From positions 3,249,532 to 3,313,531 of the forward strand of contig VFFE01007128.1 in assembly GCA_008921705.1 (NCBI GenBank): 64,000 bases of DNA, written 5' to 3'. The position numbers and the translations under genes were made by a program. Under the pieces are notes generated by a model. It searched no databases and had not been told where the DNA came from. It saw only the letters and a program-made list of their open reading frames with translations. Source of the stretch: Burhinus oedicnemus. Lineage: Eukaryota > Chordata > Aves > Charadriiformes > Burhinidae. Positions 37,501 to 49,954 of the stretch are shown one piece after another (position 1 is the first letter of the stretch; every line of letters starts with the position of its first letter).

Positions 37501-40500
37501 CAAAACAATAGGTATAAAAAGAAACCGTGCTACAAAATAGTCTTCGTAACTGTATATAAAACCGTAAGGCATTTTCACAAGCATATAAAATGCATAGAAG
37601 TCTTTATTTGAGATTATTGATCTCTTTTCTTTTTAAAAAAAATCTACTTTCTTTTTTTGCCTCAGTCACCAGAATGTCACCAGTATGTTAGAGATCAGTA
37701 TGTAATCACATAGCGAGCATATCTAATGACTCGTGTGCAATATCAAAGACATCTACCTTATTTTCAACATTTACGTCTCTCAAATGATTGTGAGTTTTGG
37801 AAACCACATATCTTGAAAGCTGGAGCAAAAAATGCCCCAAACTTCCTTGAACGTTAGTGTATCCCACCTAAGAAATTCACCTAAAGCCACCATGGATGAG
37901 GTACTGTGTATGCATATTTTGTACTGTTAGGATATGATTGCGGGCCAATGGAAACGGTGGCTCATCCTTTGGATTAGGATCTAGCCCTTAACATTACTTT
38001 CCATTACCAGCAAGAAAGTGCTTGATGGTCTGAAAATTGTGGAATCTTGCCAATTGCAGGCTAATGAACATTGCAGCTATACCCTGTAATTAGGAAGCAG
38101 AAGATTGCAATTCCATTTTCTAAAAATTCTGCCAAGGTTATTTTTCTATTATTATAACAGAAGGAGGGGATGGGTTGGCAAGCTTTCTCAAAAATGTATT
38201 TAAACTCTGGTTTTAAATAATGTAAATTTGTAATAGGTTTTATGCAGTAGAAATATAACAAACAAAAGATGCCAGTGTAGAGGGGAACTAAATAACTTGT
38301 CCTGTTATCAGACAGGAAAAAGCATAACCCATCTTGGATCTGGTATTTAATACCACTGCGTTGATTATAACTTCTATATAGTAATGCTTCTGGTCCAACT
38401 TCCTCAAAACCAAAATCCTTGTTAGGAATAAAAATGTATGCTGAACTTAGTGTTATCTCAACATACACATCTACTGAAATTGAAAATTATATACATCACT
38501 TGCTTTTCCAATGATGAGAAACTTTGTACTTGCAAATTCGTGTAAAAGGCAGTTTTCTGACTTCTGATCTGATTGGTCACTTTAACCTTCTGCAGGGTTA
38601 TCCTGTTGCTTCTGTTGCCCTGTCAAAAGTCCTGTGTTCTGCATGTGACAAAGACTGTGTATATTAATAACTTAATTATACTTCTTCCAATCCTAATTAT
38701 TTTAATTACAGCAATCATGGTAGTACAGCACCTGCAATTCAGAGCAATCAACTGTTCTTAGACTACAAAAATTTAGTGTTCGTATGAAATATTAAGTAAC
38801 GTGAACTTTTGTAGAGGTCTGTCGAGAAGTCAGCTATAAGATGACCTAACCTGTTGCAGCCCTTCCTACAATTCTTGAGAGAAAGAAATGGTTCAGGGAG
38901 AACCACCATTGAGTGGCGCTGTATGATACTAAGTAAAGAATCTAATTGTGTGCTTGCATGTATTAACCGAGTATGCTCTGGATAGCTCTAGCTTTGCCAG
39001 AAGGATTGAAAATAAAATGACTGGAAGGAATTAATTTATAAGTTGAGTGGCAGTATGAGCTCTTCAAAGTTTAACAATTTTCCTACATGTAATAAATCAG
39101 AGAATGAAATGCAAAGGCATTTTTCATAGGAGAAACGCCAAAACAACTAGATTAACAGTATTTGTAAAAAGAGCTGGGCATCTCCTACCTCAGTGACATT
39201 TCAGAATATTTGTTTGTCAGCTCACCACTGAACGTGGTACTGAGACAGCCAGCTATTTATAAGAAACTGCAACAACTTCTGTGATATTTGATGTGCCAGG
39301 AGAGTTCTGAAAAAGGCCAAGTGAACCAAAGAATGATCTATAGCTCCTTGACTTATTGAAAAGAACTCAATTTTCCTTTAAGTGACTAAGTAATTGCTGA
39401 AGAATTTAAACAAAGTTTAAAATTAATATCTTGATTTATCTGGGGATTTATGCCCCATGGGTGGCATAAGATACAGTTTCCTAGAAGAATTGAGATTAAT
39501 ACTGATTAGAATTATCTACCTCCATAAAAGTTAAAAGAGACGCCTATTAGGAAATCAGAATAGTGAACTACCAAGGCAAACTGAGCCCCAGAGTTTATAA
39601 TGGTTAAGTTCTAAAGGCAAGTGTCCAAACATATTACTGAGGAATTTCTTTGCTTAAATGCTAGATATCTTCATTCATGACAGAGAACTGGAACAGCAAA
39701 GCAGCTGTCAGTCTGACATGCAATCAGTTTCCTACAACATATGCTTCATGACATGTAGAGAGTGGTACAGAAAATAAACATCATGGAGATTTTCCTGACT
39801 GAGAGAACATGCAATACAGAAAAACATATTGGTTAAGTAGATTTATTTAAACAGCGAAGCTAATGTTTCTTACAAAACTCCATTTCAGGCTCCTTACTTG
39901 AAATAATTTGAATGCCTTTTGAGGCTGCTACTAAACAAAGTAAAAATACTGTTCAGTAACAGAAAATAAAATAGATTTTGTTCTGACAATTTTTAAACAA
40001 AATGTTTCAAGTTTTCATTTTGCTATGACATTTGAAAATAACGTTTAACTAAATTCAGTGTTTAAGGGGTCAGAGAATTTGGAAAAAATATTTTATTTCA
40101 ATAGAGTGAAATATTTTGTCAAGTTTAAACGTGGCTTTTTCACTATAGCTTTTGGGTAGGAAACAAAACTAGCAGTTTTGTTCAGGTATATTCAAAACAG
40201 ATTGTTTTCTCTGAGTGTGTTCCTCAGCACACCACAAACACTGCACCAAATAAGAAACAAGCCCCATTTATAAATGTTTATACAGAGCACTCCTTAGTGC
40301 TACAAAGAACTGCCAGAGCTTAACCTAAAATTTCCCACTGTTTAATGATCCCACTCCCTAAATCATAAACTAAGCCTGTTTTATGATAGTATGTAAATTC
40401 AAAGTAAAGCTGTTTTACTATAAAAAAGGTTAATTTTTGTTTCAGTGCAGTCATGGTAACAATCTTAATTGGTTAATAAAATTGACATAAATAGAAGGCA

Positions 40501-41170
40501 ATTCTTGTTTCCAACCAGATGATAAATACTTATTTCTGAGAGATGTGCCATCGTAAAAGAATCTCTAATTCTTCCAAAGAGCACTTCTGATTTTTCTTTT
40601 ATGTAGATTTTTTGCTGTTGCCAAGTGAGCGTTAGGAAACTGTGAAAGTATACAGTCAGGAAATGTGTATTTCTGCTAAAAGTTTTAAACTGCCTGTCTT
40701 AATATTATGGGTTTTTTATATTATCTTCTTTAGCAGAGTAAAATAATGTTCATCGACATCTTCTGAGACATTTATTTCTGCATGTTGCCAAAAGAGATTA
40801 TCATGAGCATTGGAGAATAATATGGCAAATAAGTAGTTGATTTCCTTATCTATTAAGTTTGCAGACCAAAACGTCATACGATATGAACATCATCCTTTCC
40901 AGAACTATAGCAACTTACATATTTGTAGTCTAGCGTCCAAACTTTGCTTTCAGAAAGTGCCTTTTTATTTTTTTGCAGGTAAAATGCATTTTCTTAGGCC
41001 ACTAGTTGGTTTCAAACCAAATACTCCTACCTAAACTCTTTATGAAGCTTTTGTCTAGAAATTTGTTTAAACCCAAACCTAGTAATCTAAATGATATTAA
41101 CACCAATGGAAGATCAGTGCATCAATTTAATTTTGAAGTAGGATGACCGCTGGTAGCTGAATTCTGCATT

Positions 41171-41187
41171 GAGAGAGAGGGGGGGAA
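41171..41187. repeat. (GA)n then G run
   Basis: A short GA repeat followed by seven G residues. It is a purine-only low-complexity tract. Confidence 0.7.
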
Positions 41188-42207
41188 ATTCAGCTTCTGA
41201 ATGCATTATTCAGTATATAGATGAGTGATACTCAGTTCTTCCCATTTCTCATAAGTAATATGTATGATCTCAGAGTGCATAAAGACAACAGCAATACATA
41301 GGTAAATACTGCAATACATTGCATTTTCTGAAATGTGGCATGCCAGCAAGAGGAAACATATGATACAAGCAGGTTTTCAGCGGTGACATGCTGCCTCAGC
41401 TGTGGCAGGCGTTAGCAGAGAAACTAGAGAACAATGTGCTTTTCACTGTGTAGGAGGACGGTGCCATTACAGAATTCTGCAGTCTGCTCTTGTTTCTAGT
41501 CAATTCTGCTCTCTCTCAAACACAGAACTCTCAATAGCTAAACAAAACTGTTAAGAAACACCAGTTTTGACTTGTGATTGTTACGTATTAAAGTTAATCA
41601 GCTATTTAAAGAACGGTGTTTGTATAGTGATGCATATTTTGAAAAAGCAGGCAAGAGAGGCAATAAATCTAAACATTATGAGAATTTCATAAACTACCAG
41701 ACTGTCTGTATTTTGCATCTCTGAGTTTAAGGATCCTGTATAAACGGTTTCTTCTAAATTAGAAGAATGTACAGAAGTTCAGATGCCAGAACTTCTAACA
41801 ACATCTGTGAACATTTATAGTAGATAAAGACTGGTCAGTTGAACAGTTTCCTTGCGTGCTAGTTTCACATAGATATATGTGCATAAAGCTTCTTAGAGGT
41901 GATTTATTCCTTGATTTGTACTTAGGGATTTTTCCTACTCTGAATTTTGGAGAAAACTTTGAGCTTAACAAGAAAGGGTTCAACAGAGTAGGTCTTGTGT
42001 TGTTATCATGTGCTGTGTACATTACATTGCTTCTAGGCTTCTCGGGCTGCCTCCATTTTGCTAATTTTCAATGCATTGGATTTGGGCTTTGATAGACTTT
42101 AAAAAAATTTAAAAAAAGACTATGTTTCTAGTTGTTAATTTTCTGCTCTCTCTTTCAGTCAGACACAGTTTGCATCTGACTGATTGCTTTTCATTGTTTC
42201 TTAAAAG

Positions 42208-42262
42208 ACCTGATGATACGGGCTCAGCAGGCCGAGGTCGAATGTTGGTAGCCAGGAGCCAG
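42208..42262 (+). CDS. Candidate internal coding exon, unknown gene
   Basis: A 55-nt block on the + strand with the best exon signature in the window. It is preceded by a T-rich stretch ending tttcttaaaag and followed by CAG|gtaaga, a near-consensus donor. Only one of three frames is open. The first base completes a codon, and the block then encodes 18 residues beginning PDDTGSAGRGR and ending VARSQ, finishing exactly on a codon boundary. An alternative, stronger-looking acceptor (ctctctctttcag) ends at 42,158 and would give a 104-nt exon, also open in the same frame. The local CpG and GC content is higher than the flanks. I do not recognise the protein, and no partner exon is evident within reach. 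Confidence 0.4.
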
Positions 42263-43329
42263 GTAAGATCTCCTGATACAGCTTCTCCTTCCATTTACTG
42301 CATAATGAAAAAAATCCCTTCAGCTTTCTGCATCCTATTCCCAGCTTTAAAATAGGAATAATGAAGTTTATACATCGAAAAATGCACCAAAATGCTATGA
42401 GTTAAGTATCCTGTTCCAAATCCTGAGGTCCTGGTGATTTCAGTACGAGTTGATTAGTCCCTATCATATACAGAAATAAGCATGCTATCAAAATGCCGTA
42501 AAACGGTGACACTTTAAAGGGTAAATTTTGATAGAATTGTAATGACAATGGTTATCTAAGAAAAAACTTTGAAAATGCCTGCAGCATAGAAAAGCAGACT
42601 CCAATATTAATTAATAAATGTAGCATTAGTAGAAACAGTTTCTGAGGGTCTCTAACTTACTCTCTTCAAATTATAGATTGTTTACTTAGCGTACTTCATT
42701 GCCAGTAAAACTTTCTTTTAAATAGAAGTTTATAAAGGAAGTTATCCAACTGTGAAATTGGAAGCACAACTGTTTCAGCCCATCTGAATTTTTTTTAAAC
42801 GTTCCCCCACAGTAATCTGCACTCAGCTCTATAGTGCCTACAACTGAAAAGGATTATCTAGTCAGAATACATCAGTATATAATAAATGTGCTTCATTTCT
42901 TCCACAGTCCTTAAAGCTGACAGCCAAAATGAATGTTTGTCTCAGCATTGGCACCACTGGTACTTTTGCAGAGACTATTTCATGGTCCATTGGACCCTAA
43001 AGGACATTGTTTTTAAAGGCATATTATCAAAAGGAATGAAGCATACCATCAGACTGCATATCAGCATGTATTATTAAACTTAAGGGCAATAGTATTGCTT
43101 AGTTGATACTCTAAGGGTCTCTAGTCAAAATGTATTAAAACTAATCTTTACGCTTCTCAGCTTTTATAAGTTCTTTTGTGTCTAACTGGTAAATACAGGT
43201 CATGAAAGGTACTTCTAGATATCTGGTAACTTTGAAAGAGGAACAGAAAAGTGTTTTATAAACAAAGTAATTTATCATCCTTTCTGTATGTATATAGAAA
43301 AACCTACTATTACAACTACTGTTACACTG

Positions 43330-43720
43330 ATGGGTTTCCCATACAGTGCCACATTAATTAGCTGTCAAAGTAGCACAGCTCTGAATCGCATTTTGCTGAT
43401 TTATGAAAAAAAAGCTACATTCCTTTAAAAATATGCAGATTCACTGTTAGGGATATTATCATGAAGTAAGCAGTTTTCTTGGAACAAGCTATTGAACTAC
43501 ACAATGCAAATTTCTGAATCTCAAAGGCTGGGAGCTCATCAGAATATTCATTTGTCAAATCACAGCTCATGGTAAGATTGTGCGGGCAGTGCCTAATTTG
43601 ATACAGATTGCAGCAGTGTTCATTGGGTTAGATGCTGCATGGTCCTGACAGCTTAACTGTCAGATAAATTGCTGCAGTTATAGCGTATGAGCAAGCCCAT
43701 AAGCTGATCATATTAATGTT
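43330..43720. promoter_or_regulatory. Possible enhancer / conserved non-coding element
   Basis: A motif-dense stretch. It contains ATTAATTAGCTGTCAA (a homeodomain core beside a MEIS/TGIF-type TGTCA), an octamer ATGCAAAT at 43,504-43,511, and CTGACAG/CTGTCAG inverted by 5 bp near 43,645-43,663. This combination of POU, homeodomain and TALE-type sites is common in vertebrate developmental enhancers. The sequence shows only motifs. Conservation and activity are inferred. Confidence 0.25.
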
Positions 43721-44581
43721 ACAAAAATACGACACCAAAAACTAATAATGTTCTTTGAGGCATCTGGACAGAAGGAAAATCTAATCTTGTCTAAAAGATC
43801 TCCATTAGCAGTAATCATTCTGTAATATGATCAACATATTCTTGTCAAAGCAGATACTACTGTGCAGTATTAGTAAAACTGATTAAACATGGCATATTAT
43901 TCTAAAATAAACCTTCAACTTTGAGAATCAGGGCCTGCTGATTACACTGGATTTGTTGGTTAAAACATATCCAAGCTATTTTGAAAATAGCTGTTTCTAG
44001 TGATTTATTCTTAGTAAGGGAGGAATATACAGTAATAGAAAAGAAATCAAAATGAGAAGTTAGGCCATATAGAATTTGAACAACTCGAGGAAGCGGAAAA
44101 AAAACCATCTGAGAAGTGTTGAGCCCTTAGGACAGTAATCTTTTATTGCCTCCCAGAAAAACGTAGGTTTATACATCCTTTGCGTGTGATACCTTATGAT
44201 CCAATTGCATAAACAACCAAAGTTCCTTCAAGGATGCACATTCTTATAGCTGAAGAATAAATACATCAAGAGCACATCAGGCTGTTTTCTTCTTTGTTGA
44301 AAAAGGCCTCACTCTTTGGGCTAAGCCTTTGCAAGTGATGGATGATTTGCTGAAATTTTATGCTGTGAAACATATGGTCTATGATGCTCTGATGTTCCTT
44401 GCAACCACAGAAGTTAATGAACTTAAAAGGGAGCATAAAGCTTCATATCGAGCACCATGCATTTTTTGCTCAGTATTGTTGCTGTCGGCCAGGAAAGTTC
44501 CATGCATGATGATATAGAGCAATGCAAAAGAGCTAAAGAGCTGGAATTTAGTATTAAGAGAGCACGTGAATGGTTCTCTTA

Positions 44582-44603
44582 TTTTTTTCTTTTTTTTTTT
44601 TTG
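44582..44603. repeat. T-rich run
   Basis: About 21 of 22 residues are T, with a single C. It is a low-complexity tract with no recognisable element attached. Confidence 0.75.
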
Positions 44604-44849
44604 TAAATATTTTTATTTAACTAAATCTTCTGTAAGATCTCCAGAGTACTGTAGAATCCAGCTACTTTCCTAGGGATGTGCATTCACCTGCCCAAGGAAC
44701 ACACAGACCCTAGTTTAAATTATAATTAGAAAATATTTCTCCAGCTGTGAACTGATTCCCCTTTTGGGTTTGTAAAAGAATCCAGATAGATCTGAGGAGC
44801 TTTAGTCTGCGCCATCTCAGTTCCTTAAGGCTGAGAGAGGAGTGATGTA

Positions 44850-45090
44850 GCTCAGGCTGCATCAGGAACCAGTTTTAACTTCCGAGTGTAATGAATTATT
44901 TATTTAACATTTTCCTCTGATCATTTAGCCCTTAAAAGGTAACCTCATAGGGTACAGCATTTACACATTATTTCAAAGCAGAAGTAGTACTTCACTAATA
45001 TCTTATTAGAACCAATAGCTCACTCTGTAATGAAATCTTAACTCCACCAACAGTCAAACTGAATGAATACAAAGGAAAAAAGCTGCTCAA
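44850..45090 (+). repeat. Duplicated segment, copy A (~241 bp)
   Basis: Direct-orientation partner of 46,656-46,891. Both copies begin gctcaggctgcatcagg and end agctgctcaa. By hand alignment they agree at about 90 percent, with about 24 substitutions and a 4-bp gap (cact is present only here, near 45,027). The flanks differ abruptly on both sides. No coding frame is shared between the copies. It could be a local duplication or two members of an uncharacterised short repeat family. Confidence 0.88.
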
Positions 45091-46655
45091 TTACAGCCTG
45101 CAAGTGTTTACTTTGGCTGGAAAATTGCTGTGTACCTTTAACAGCTGGCACCAGCTACGTTTCTCCAGACAAGAAGGAGCAAAGAAGGTGCAACAGATGA
45201 GGATGGTCGTTCCTGCTTTCTTGCCTGGAGGAACTGAGCTGCAACTGGTTGCAGACCCTCTACAAATAGAGACAAGTTAACACAGGAAAGGAAGGCAAGG
45301 CATGGTGGGAGAAACTTTGGGGGGACACGTGGGATTTTTTTTCTTGGAAAATGAGGAGTTGCAACCTTTTGGGTTGCATTTCAGAGATGGAGCCAGATGG
45401 ACCCATCAGTGCTGCTGTAACTGGATGAGTGAAAATGCTGTCCCCCGCCTGACAAAGGGATTGAGCTGGTGCAGAACTCGATCTCAGAAGTGTAAACATT
45501 GCTATGAAGTGCTACTGAAGAAAAAACAGATAATTTGCAGACTTTAAGTAGGTTGTGAAAGTTTGAAGACAAGGTGGAAACAGCAAGATGTTCCTGCTTC
45601 TGTGTAACATGAATTAATTAAGACCAATTTAGGGATAGATTTATTTGGGAACTTGAGAGTAATTGCAGGGGGGCGGGGGAGGGCAAGGGAGATATACAGA
45701 AGAATAAGGAGAGAGCAAAGCAGTACATCCAATGAGAAAGGATTTGAAAAAGTCCAAAAAACATAGTTTTGAATAAAATGTCCACTCATAATGAACAGTC
45801 TGGTTCCAAACTACAAGGGAGATAATTTAGTTATTTTCTGCGATGTAAAGACAAAGGCAGCAACCATCAGATAGACAAATAATGTGGTTTCTGCATGCTT
45901 TTTGTATTTTCTTTCACTCAGCCCATTTTGAACTGAACATCAAACACTTTTTTGTTCCACTGATGAAAGGATAGTTATTACACTGGGATAAAATATTTCC
46001 CAATATTTATCCTTGTAAAGTGAAAAATAGGGCTAAATGTTGGAACGGCTCAGAAAATTAAGTTTAGTTTCTACTGGCACAACCTTCTCTAACAGGATGG
46101 GCATCTGTATCATGATGTTATAGTGTCCTCATGAGAGAGATGCCTTGTTTTTACAGCAGGAGAGCTACTTGCAAGGTGAAGGATGTTCAATGTTAAATCA
46201 TAAATTCAACAAGCCTGCTCTGACACAAGAAACAAATTCAATTTTACAGTAAAAATTGTACACTGAGTATCTGTGCTTCTAAAATGGAGATGGGCTGGTG
46301 ATAAATGAGATCAGGGCAATAGATGTCAGACCCTCTAAATTATATGGGCTAGATTGAAAGTAGTACTAGACACACACAATGAAGTAAAAGGAAATGAGAG
46401 CACGCTCATTTATATGAATATTTACATGCTAAATATCTTTTAATTTGTGTTTGTGAAATAGATGGAGATACCTTCACTTTTCCCCATCTAGTGCCCTGAC
46501 ACTGGTTCACGGGAGGTTGTGGGGTTTGCTGACCAATGTCAGAAAGTCCACCTAGCACTCTTCCCCCCTTTACAAGGAGCAAGAGGGCAGCTGCCCCTCA
46601 GCCTGCCTCCCTGTCAGCCTGTCTCCCACGCTGATGCACTTAACAACAAGTCCTT
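45091..46655. other. Spacer between duplicated segments
   Basis: Single-copy DNA of about 1.57 kb. It contains a G-rich block at 45,667-45,690 and overlapping short frames on both strands at 45,260-45,572, none with a recognisable domain. A pyrimidine-rich, CCC-containing patch at about 46,560-46,630 lies directly before copy B. Confidence 0.5.
45667..45690 (+). repeat. G-rich quadruplex-capable tract
   Basis: G runs of six, five, three and three are separated by one to three bases. This fits the G3+N1-7 quadruplex pattern on the + strand. Confidence 0.7.
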
Positions 46656-46891
46656 GCTCAGGCTGCATCAGGAACCAGTTTTAACTTCCAAGTCCAATGA
46701 ATTACTTTTTAAATATTTTTCCCTGATGATTTAGTCCTTAAAAGGTAACCTCATACAGTAATCATTTACACATTATTTCAAAGCAGGAATAACATTTCAC
46801 TAATATCTTATTAGAACCAATAGCTCTGTAATGAAATCTTAACTCCACCGACAGTCAATCTGAATGAATACAAAGGAACAAAGCTGCTCAA
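46656..46891 (+). repeat. Duplicated segment, copy B (~236 bp)
   Basis: Second copy of the 44,850-45,090 segment, in the same orientation and displaced by about 1.8 kb. Divergence is spread through the copy, with a cluster of changes about 40-65 bp from its start and another around 46,755-46,795. It lacks the cact of copy A. Confidence 0.88.
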
Positions 46892-47347
46892 ATGCTGAAA
46901 GCCAATTATTTCGCTTTCTTTTCTGTCTGTACCATGCAATAATTTCCCCTTATTAAGGCAGTATATTTCAGAGGAATTACAATTTATACGCAATGAACAA
47001 TATCTTAAAATATCATTGTTTCTTGCATATTTTCAGTGAAAGAACTAATGGGCAGATCTTTCACTGGAAGATGGAGAAGCAGAAATTAAACTGAAAAGTG
47101 CTATGTGCCATTTGCAGTAGGAAAATAATGATACTGGGTTCAACAGTTATGCATTATAAATACGCAGGACCAGATTTATGTATTTCTTTTGAAAATCTTA
47201 GCATTGAGATAAATTTGGTAAAATGTGTTCTCAGAGTGACTATGTTGCACTGTATCCTGGACTTTTGCTAATGATTAAACTTAATGTGGTCTTCCAATTT
47301 GCAGCTGTCCAGGGATGCATGGCGTTGCCAGAGATCTTAGGCATGCA

Positions 47348-47575
47348 CTAATCGGCACAGATGATGGGTGATTTCGGAGATAAAACTCTCTCAGGAGTGA
47401 CAATGTCAGTGTGCTGCTGTTGTGAATCATCTTTAAAACCTTCTCCGTTATGTGTGAAGGACATCCCCTCTATTAAGGGGTTTGGTGGTTTACTTAAGTC
47501 AACATTGCTATGGTCAGCAGGTTTGCAGTGAAGAACAACTCTGCTGCATTTCAAGATACTGCCATTACAGGTAAC
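47348..47575 (-). CDS. Protein-like open frame ending in TAG, weak exon candidate
   Basis: On the minus strand a frame is open for about 75 codons to a TAG at 47,350-47,348. The composition looks protein-like, with motifs such as VTCNGSILKCS, KPADHSNVDLSKPPNPL and SPKSPIICAD. It has no ATG at its start, and the DNA above it (47,580-47,660) is purine-rich on this strand, so a good splice acceptor is missing. On the opposite strand, 47,305-47,570 is bordered by an acceptor-like tccaatttgcag and a donor ttacag|gtaact, but all three frames there contain stops. The two readings compete: a C-terminal exon on minus, or a non-coding exon on plus. I do not recognise the protein. Confidence 0.2.
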   Translation of the reverse strand, partial: VTCNGSILKCSRVVLHCKPADHSNVDLSKPPNPLIEGMSFTHNGEGFKDDSQQQHTDIVTPERVLSPKSPIICAD

Positions 47576-49954
47576 TGACTCAAATCCTTACTTATAAATC
47601 TCCTTTCTCTAAAATTTATAAAAACCTGCTTATGTGCATTTTCTGTATAGGGTTTTCCGCAGGTTTTGAAAGCTGAGGAACATACCACCATCCCTCTCTT
47701 TCCAGTAACTTGTGTTTCAAATAGGATGGATTATAAATTCTTTCAATCCTGCTGGATAAGAAATATTAAAAAGTTATTTGACTTCCTGGCAAAATAGAGT
47801 TGCCCGCTGCCCACTAACAATGGTGTGTGGCCAGGCTATTGAGGTTTCAGCTAGTGAAAATTACTATGACACACTACCATTGTGATGCGCTCTAATATAA
47901 AAATCCAGAGTATAGGAAAGGCACACAGTGGCGGTGAAATATGACAGGGAGCTTCCAATTCGTTTGTTGTACTACTTAAAACTTCTGATAACCGTAAGCT
48001 GCCTTGACCTTGTGAGCCTACAGTCCCATAGCTCTGACTGTGTAAGTGTATGTCACAGAGCACATACAGCTAAGTCGGGCTGTATTCTAAGACTCTGACG
48101 AGTAGCCCAGGCATGTAAAAGAAAAAAGAAAATAAAGAAAGCTTTTATATATTTTAATTAGGCAGAGTGGAATCTGGCTAAGAAGAATTTAGTAACCTGA
48201 ACTCCCTTTACTGAGATTTACCTTACAAATTTTATGACTGTCGTTGTGGGTATGGAGTATGTTCTAAATGAAGCAGTAATAAAAAAGGGACAAAGTATGA
48301 CCATGCTTCACGTGCATTGTTCATATCTATTCAACCAGCAGAGAGCTCTTAGAAATGGAATATTCTCAAGGGTCAGTTTTTCTGACCACAAAGATCTTCC
48401 AGCAGCAGCACACCTATGTTTTGGTGAAAAGTCAAAGAACATCAGGGAGAGTGCGGCTTAGAATGAATCTTGATTGTTAAGAATACATGAAATATGTTGT
48501 GTGTCTGTTTGTGTAATAGTCTTATCTCCTAATCTTAGAAGAATGTTACAATGTTGAAACCTCATTGCTGCTGGGGAATGCTTTCCTGGTATTTTGGGAA
48601 GAGTCAGAGGTTAAAAATCTCCATCTTGATTTGAATTTCCTTAAAGTTTCAGGAAAATGTCAGAGCTTCACTATATAAGAAAATTTAAAAACTTTCAACT
48701 TTGTTATTTCATTTGTGTCAGAATTCTTACAGTATATGCTCTCTGTGTGGCAATTTTGAACCCTGTTTAAATAAAGTATAATCAAACTATTTATGAGAAA
48801 GGGAAAAGATGTTACTGAAATTGCTCTTTTGTATTTTGCTTTGTAACTGAACAGAAATAAATAACTAAAAACAGAGTGGTTTATTGCAAGGGGAAGAAAG
48901 AGGAATGAATATCATTTCCTCAGGAAGAAAATGCTAGTTGCACTACCAGATGTTGAAAGGGTGCACGTTAAAATATTTTTATACTAATTCAACTTCTTAG
49001 CAGGAATTCAGCACTGTGAAGAGTTACACTCAACCTTCCTCAGAAGGCTGGATGGGTTAACATGACAAAACAGTGCAAAGTATTGCAAAGGTGCTACTTA
49101 TAATTCAGCACCCAAAATACTGGAAATAACTGAATACTTCAGAAAAAATTACTTCATATTTTTAATTATTTTGTAGTAAAGACTTGCGATCCAGAGGTTA
49201 TTTGTAATTGCTCTTGGTAACTTTATATTAATTTTTCCCCCCATTATTTATTTTTCAATTTCTTCAGAAATGGAGAATAAAGACTTGTTCAGTGAAGTGA
49301 AACTTAGCTAATACAAAAGCTAATGAAATTGATTAAGAGTTTTTTGTTATATCTTCTAAAAAAACTGATTCTGAATTCTTTTATACATTTTTGCAGGATA
49401 GTTGGATGTTCCAAAAATGCAAGAAGTTTAACAAACTGAATCCAAAGAGGTAGTTATCATGTACTGTGCACCTACATGGGACTTACTACACTAAGCAGTC
49501 TGACACTTGCTTATTTCTAAAAATTGAAGTGATGTGGGGAAGTTTTATGCTTGGTTTTTTTTAACTACTTTGCTGGACTGAGGTCTTACACTGAGGTCTA
49601 TCAACCTTCATCTGACTTGCTTCAGTAGTCACCATTACAGTAATGGCCAAGGGCCCATTTCTGAAAAATATACCTAAACTCATATTATGTTTGAAGATAA
49701 TAGAATAAGAATTTGTAAACAGCCCTGTCAGAAAAAGCATATTTCCCCCACTCTTGTAAAAATCAGTGTAGCATGTAAGTCTGTGAAGCCCCTGGAAAGA
49801 CATTGACTCCAAAAGGAATTGGAACCAGCTCCATAGTATGTTCCTAAAAGTCTTAGGTTGAACTATGTGGCATGATTTTTTTCTGTGGATTGGGGGAGTG
49901 TAGGGGGTAGAGGGACACTACTAACAGGAAACAGATTGACTTTTAAGAGCAGAA
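47576..49954. other. AT-rich unique DNA, no gene seen
   Basis: Short frames only, none with recognisable features or convincing splice borders. Nothing else was noted. Confidence 0.55.

Larger units (their letters stand above)
27301..42158. other. Long AT-rich gene-free stretch
   Basis: About 15 kb without a supportable gene. The 135-codon minus-strand frame at 38,061-38,468 starts with GTG and contains no ATG near its beginning, so it is not annotated. Small structures listed separately include a perfect 14-bp inverted repeat at 28,043-28,079, homopolymer blocks, two 16-bp palindromes near 34.0 and 34.5 kb, a 20-bp direct repeat at 34,053-34,098, and a G/T-rich tract near 31.5 kb. Several AT-rich, TAAT-containing stretches (for example 30,160-30,340) have the look of conserved non-coding DNA but carry no decisive signature. 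Confidence 0.5.
42263..44849. other. Unique DNA with an enhancer-like block
   Basis: Downstream of the candidate exon the DNA is AT-rich with no supportable coding sequence. The 62-codon frame at 44,329-44,517 (+) reads protein-like in places but lacks splice context. A motif-dense block at about 43,330-43,720 is listed separately. A long T tract lies at about 44,582-44,603. Confidence 0.45.

Noticed and set aside
44329..44517. 62-codon plus-strand frame with a protein-like first half
   Set aside because: Start is not an ATG, no splice borders, and no recognisable family.
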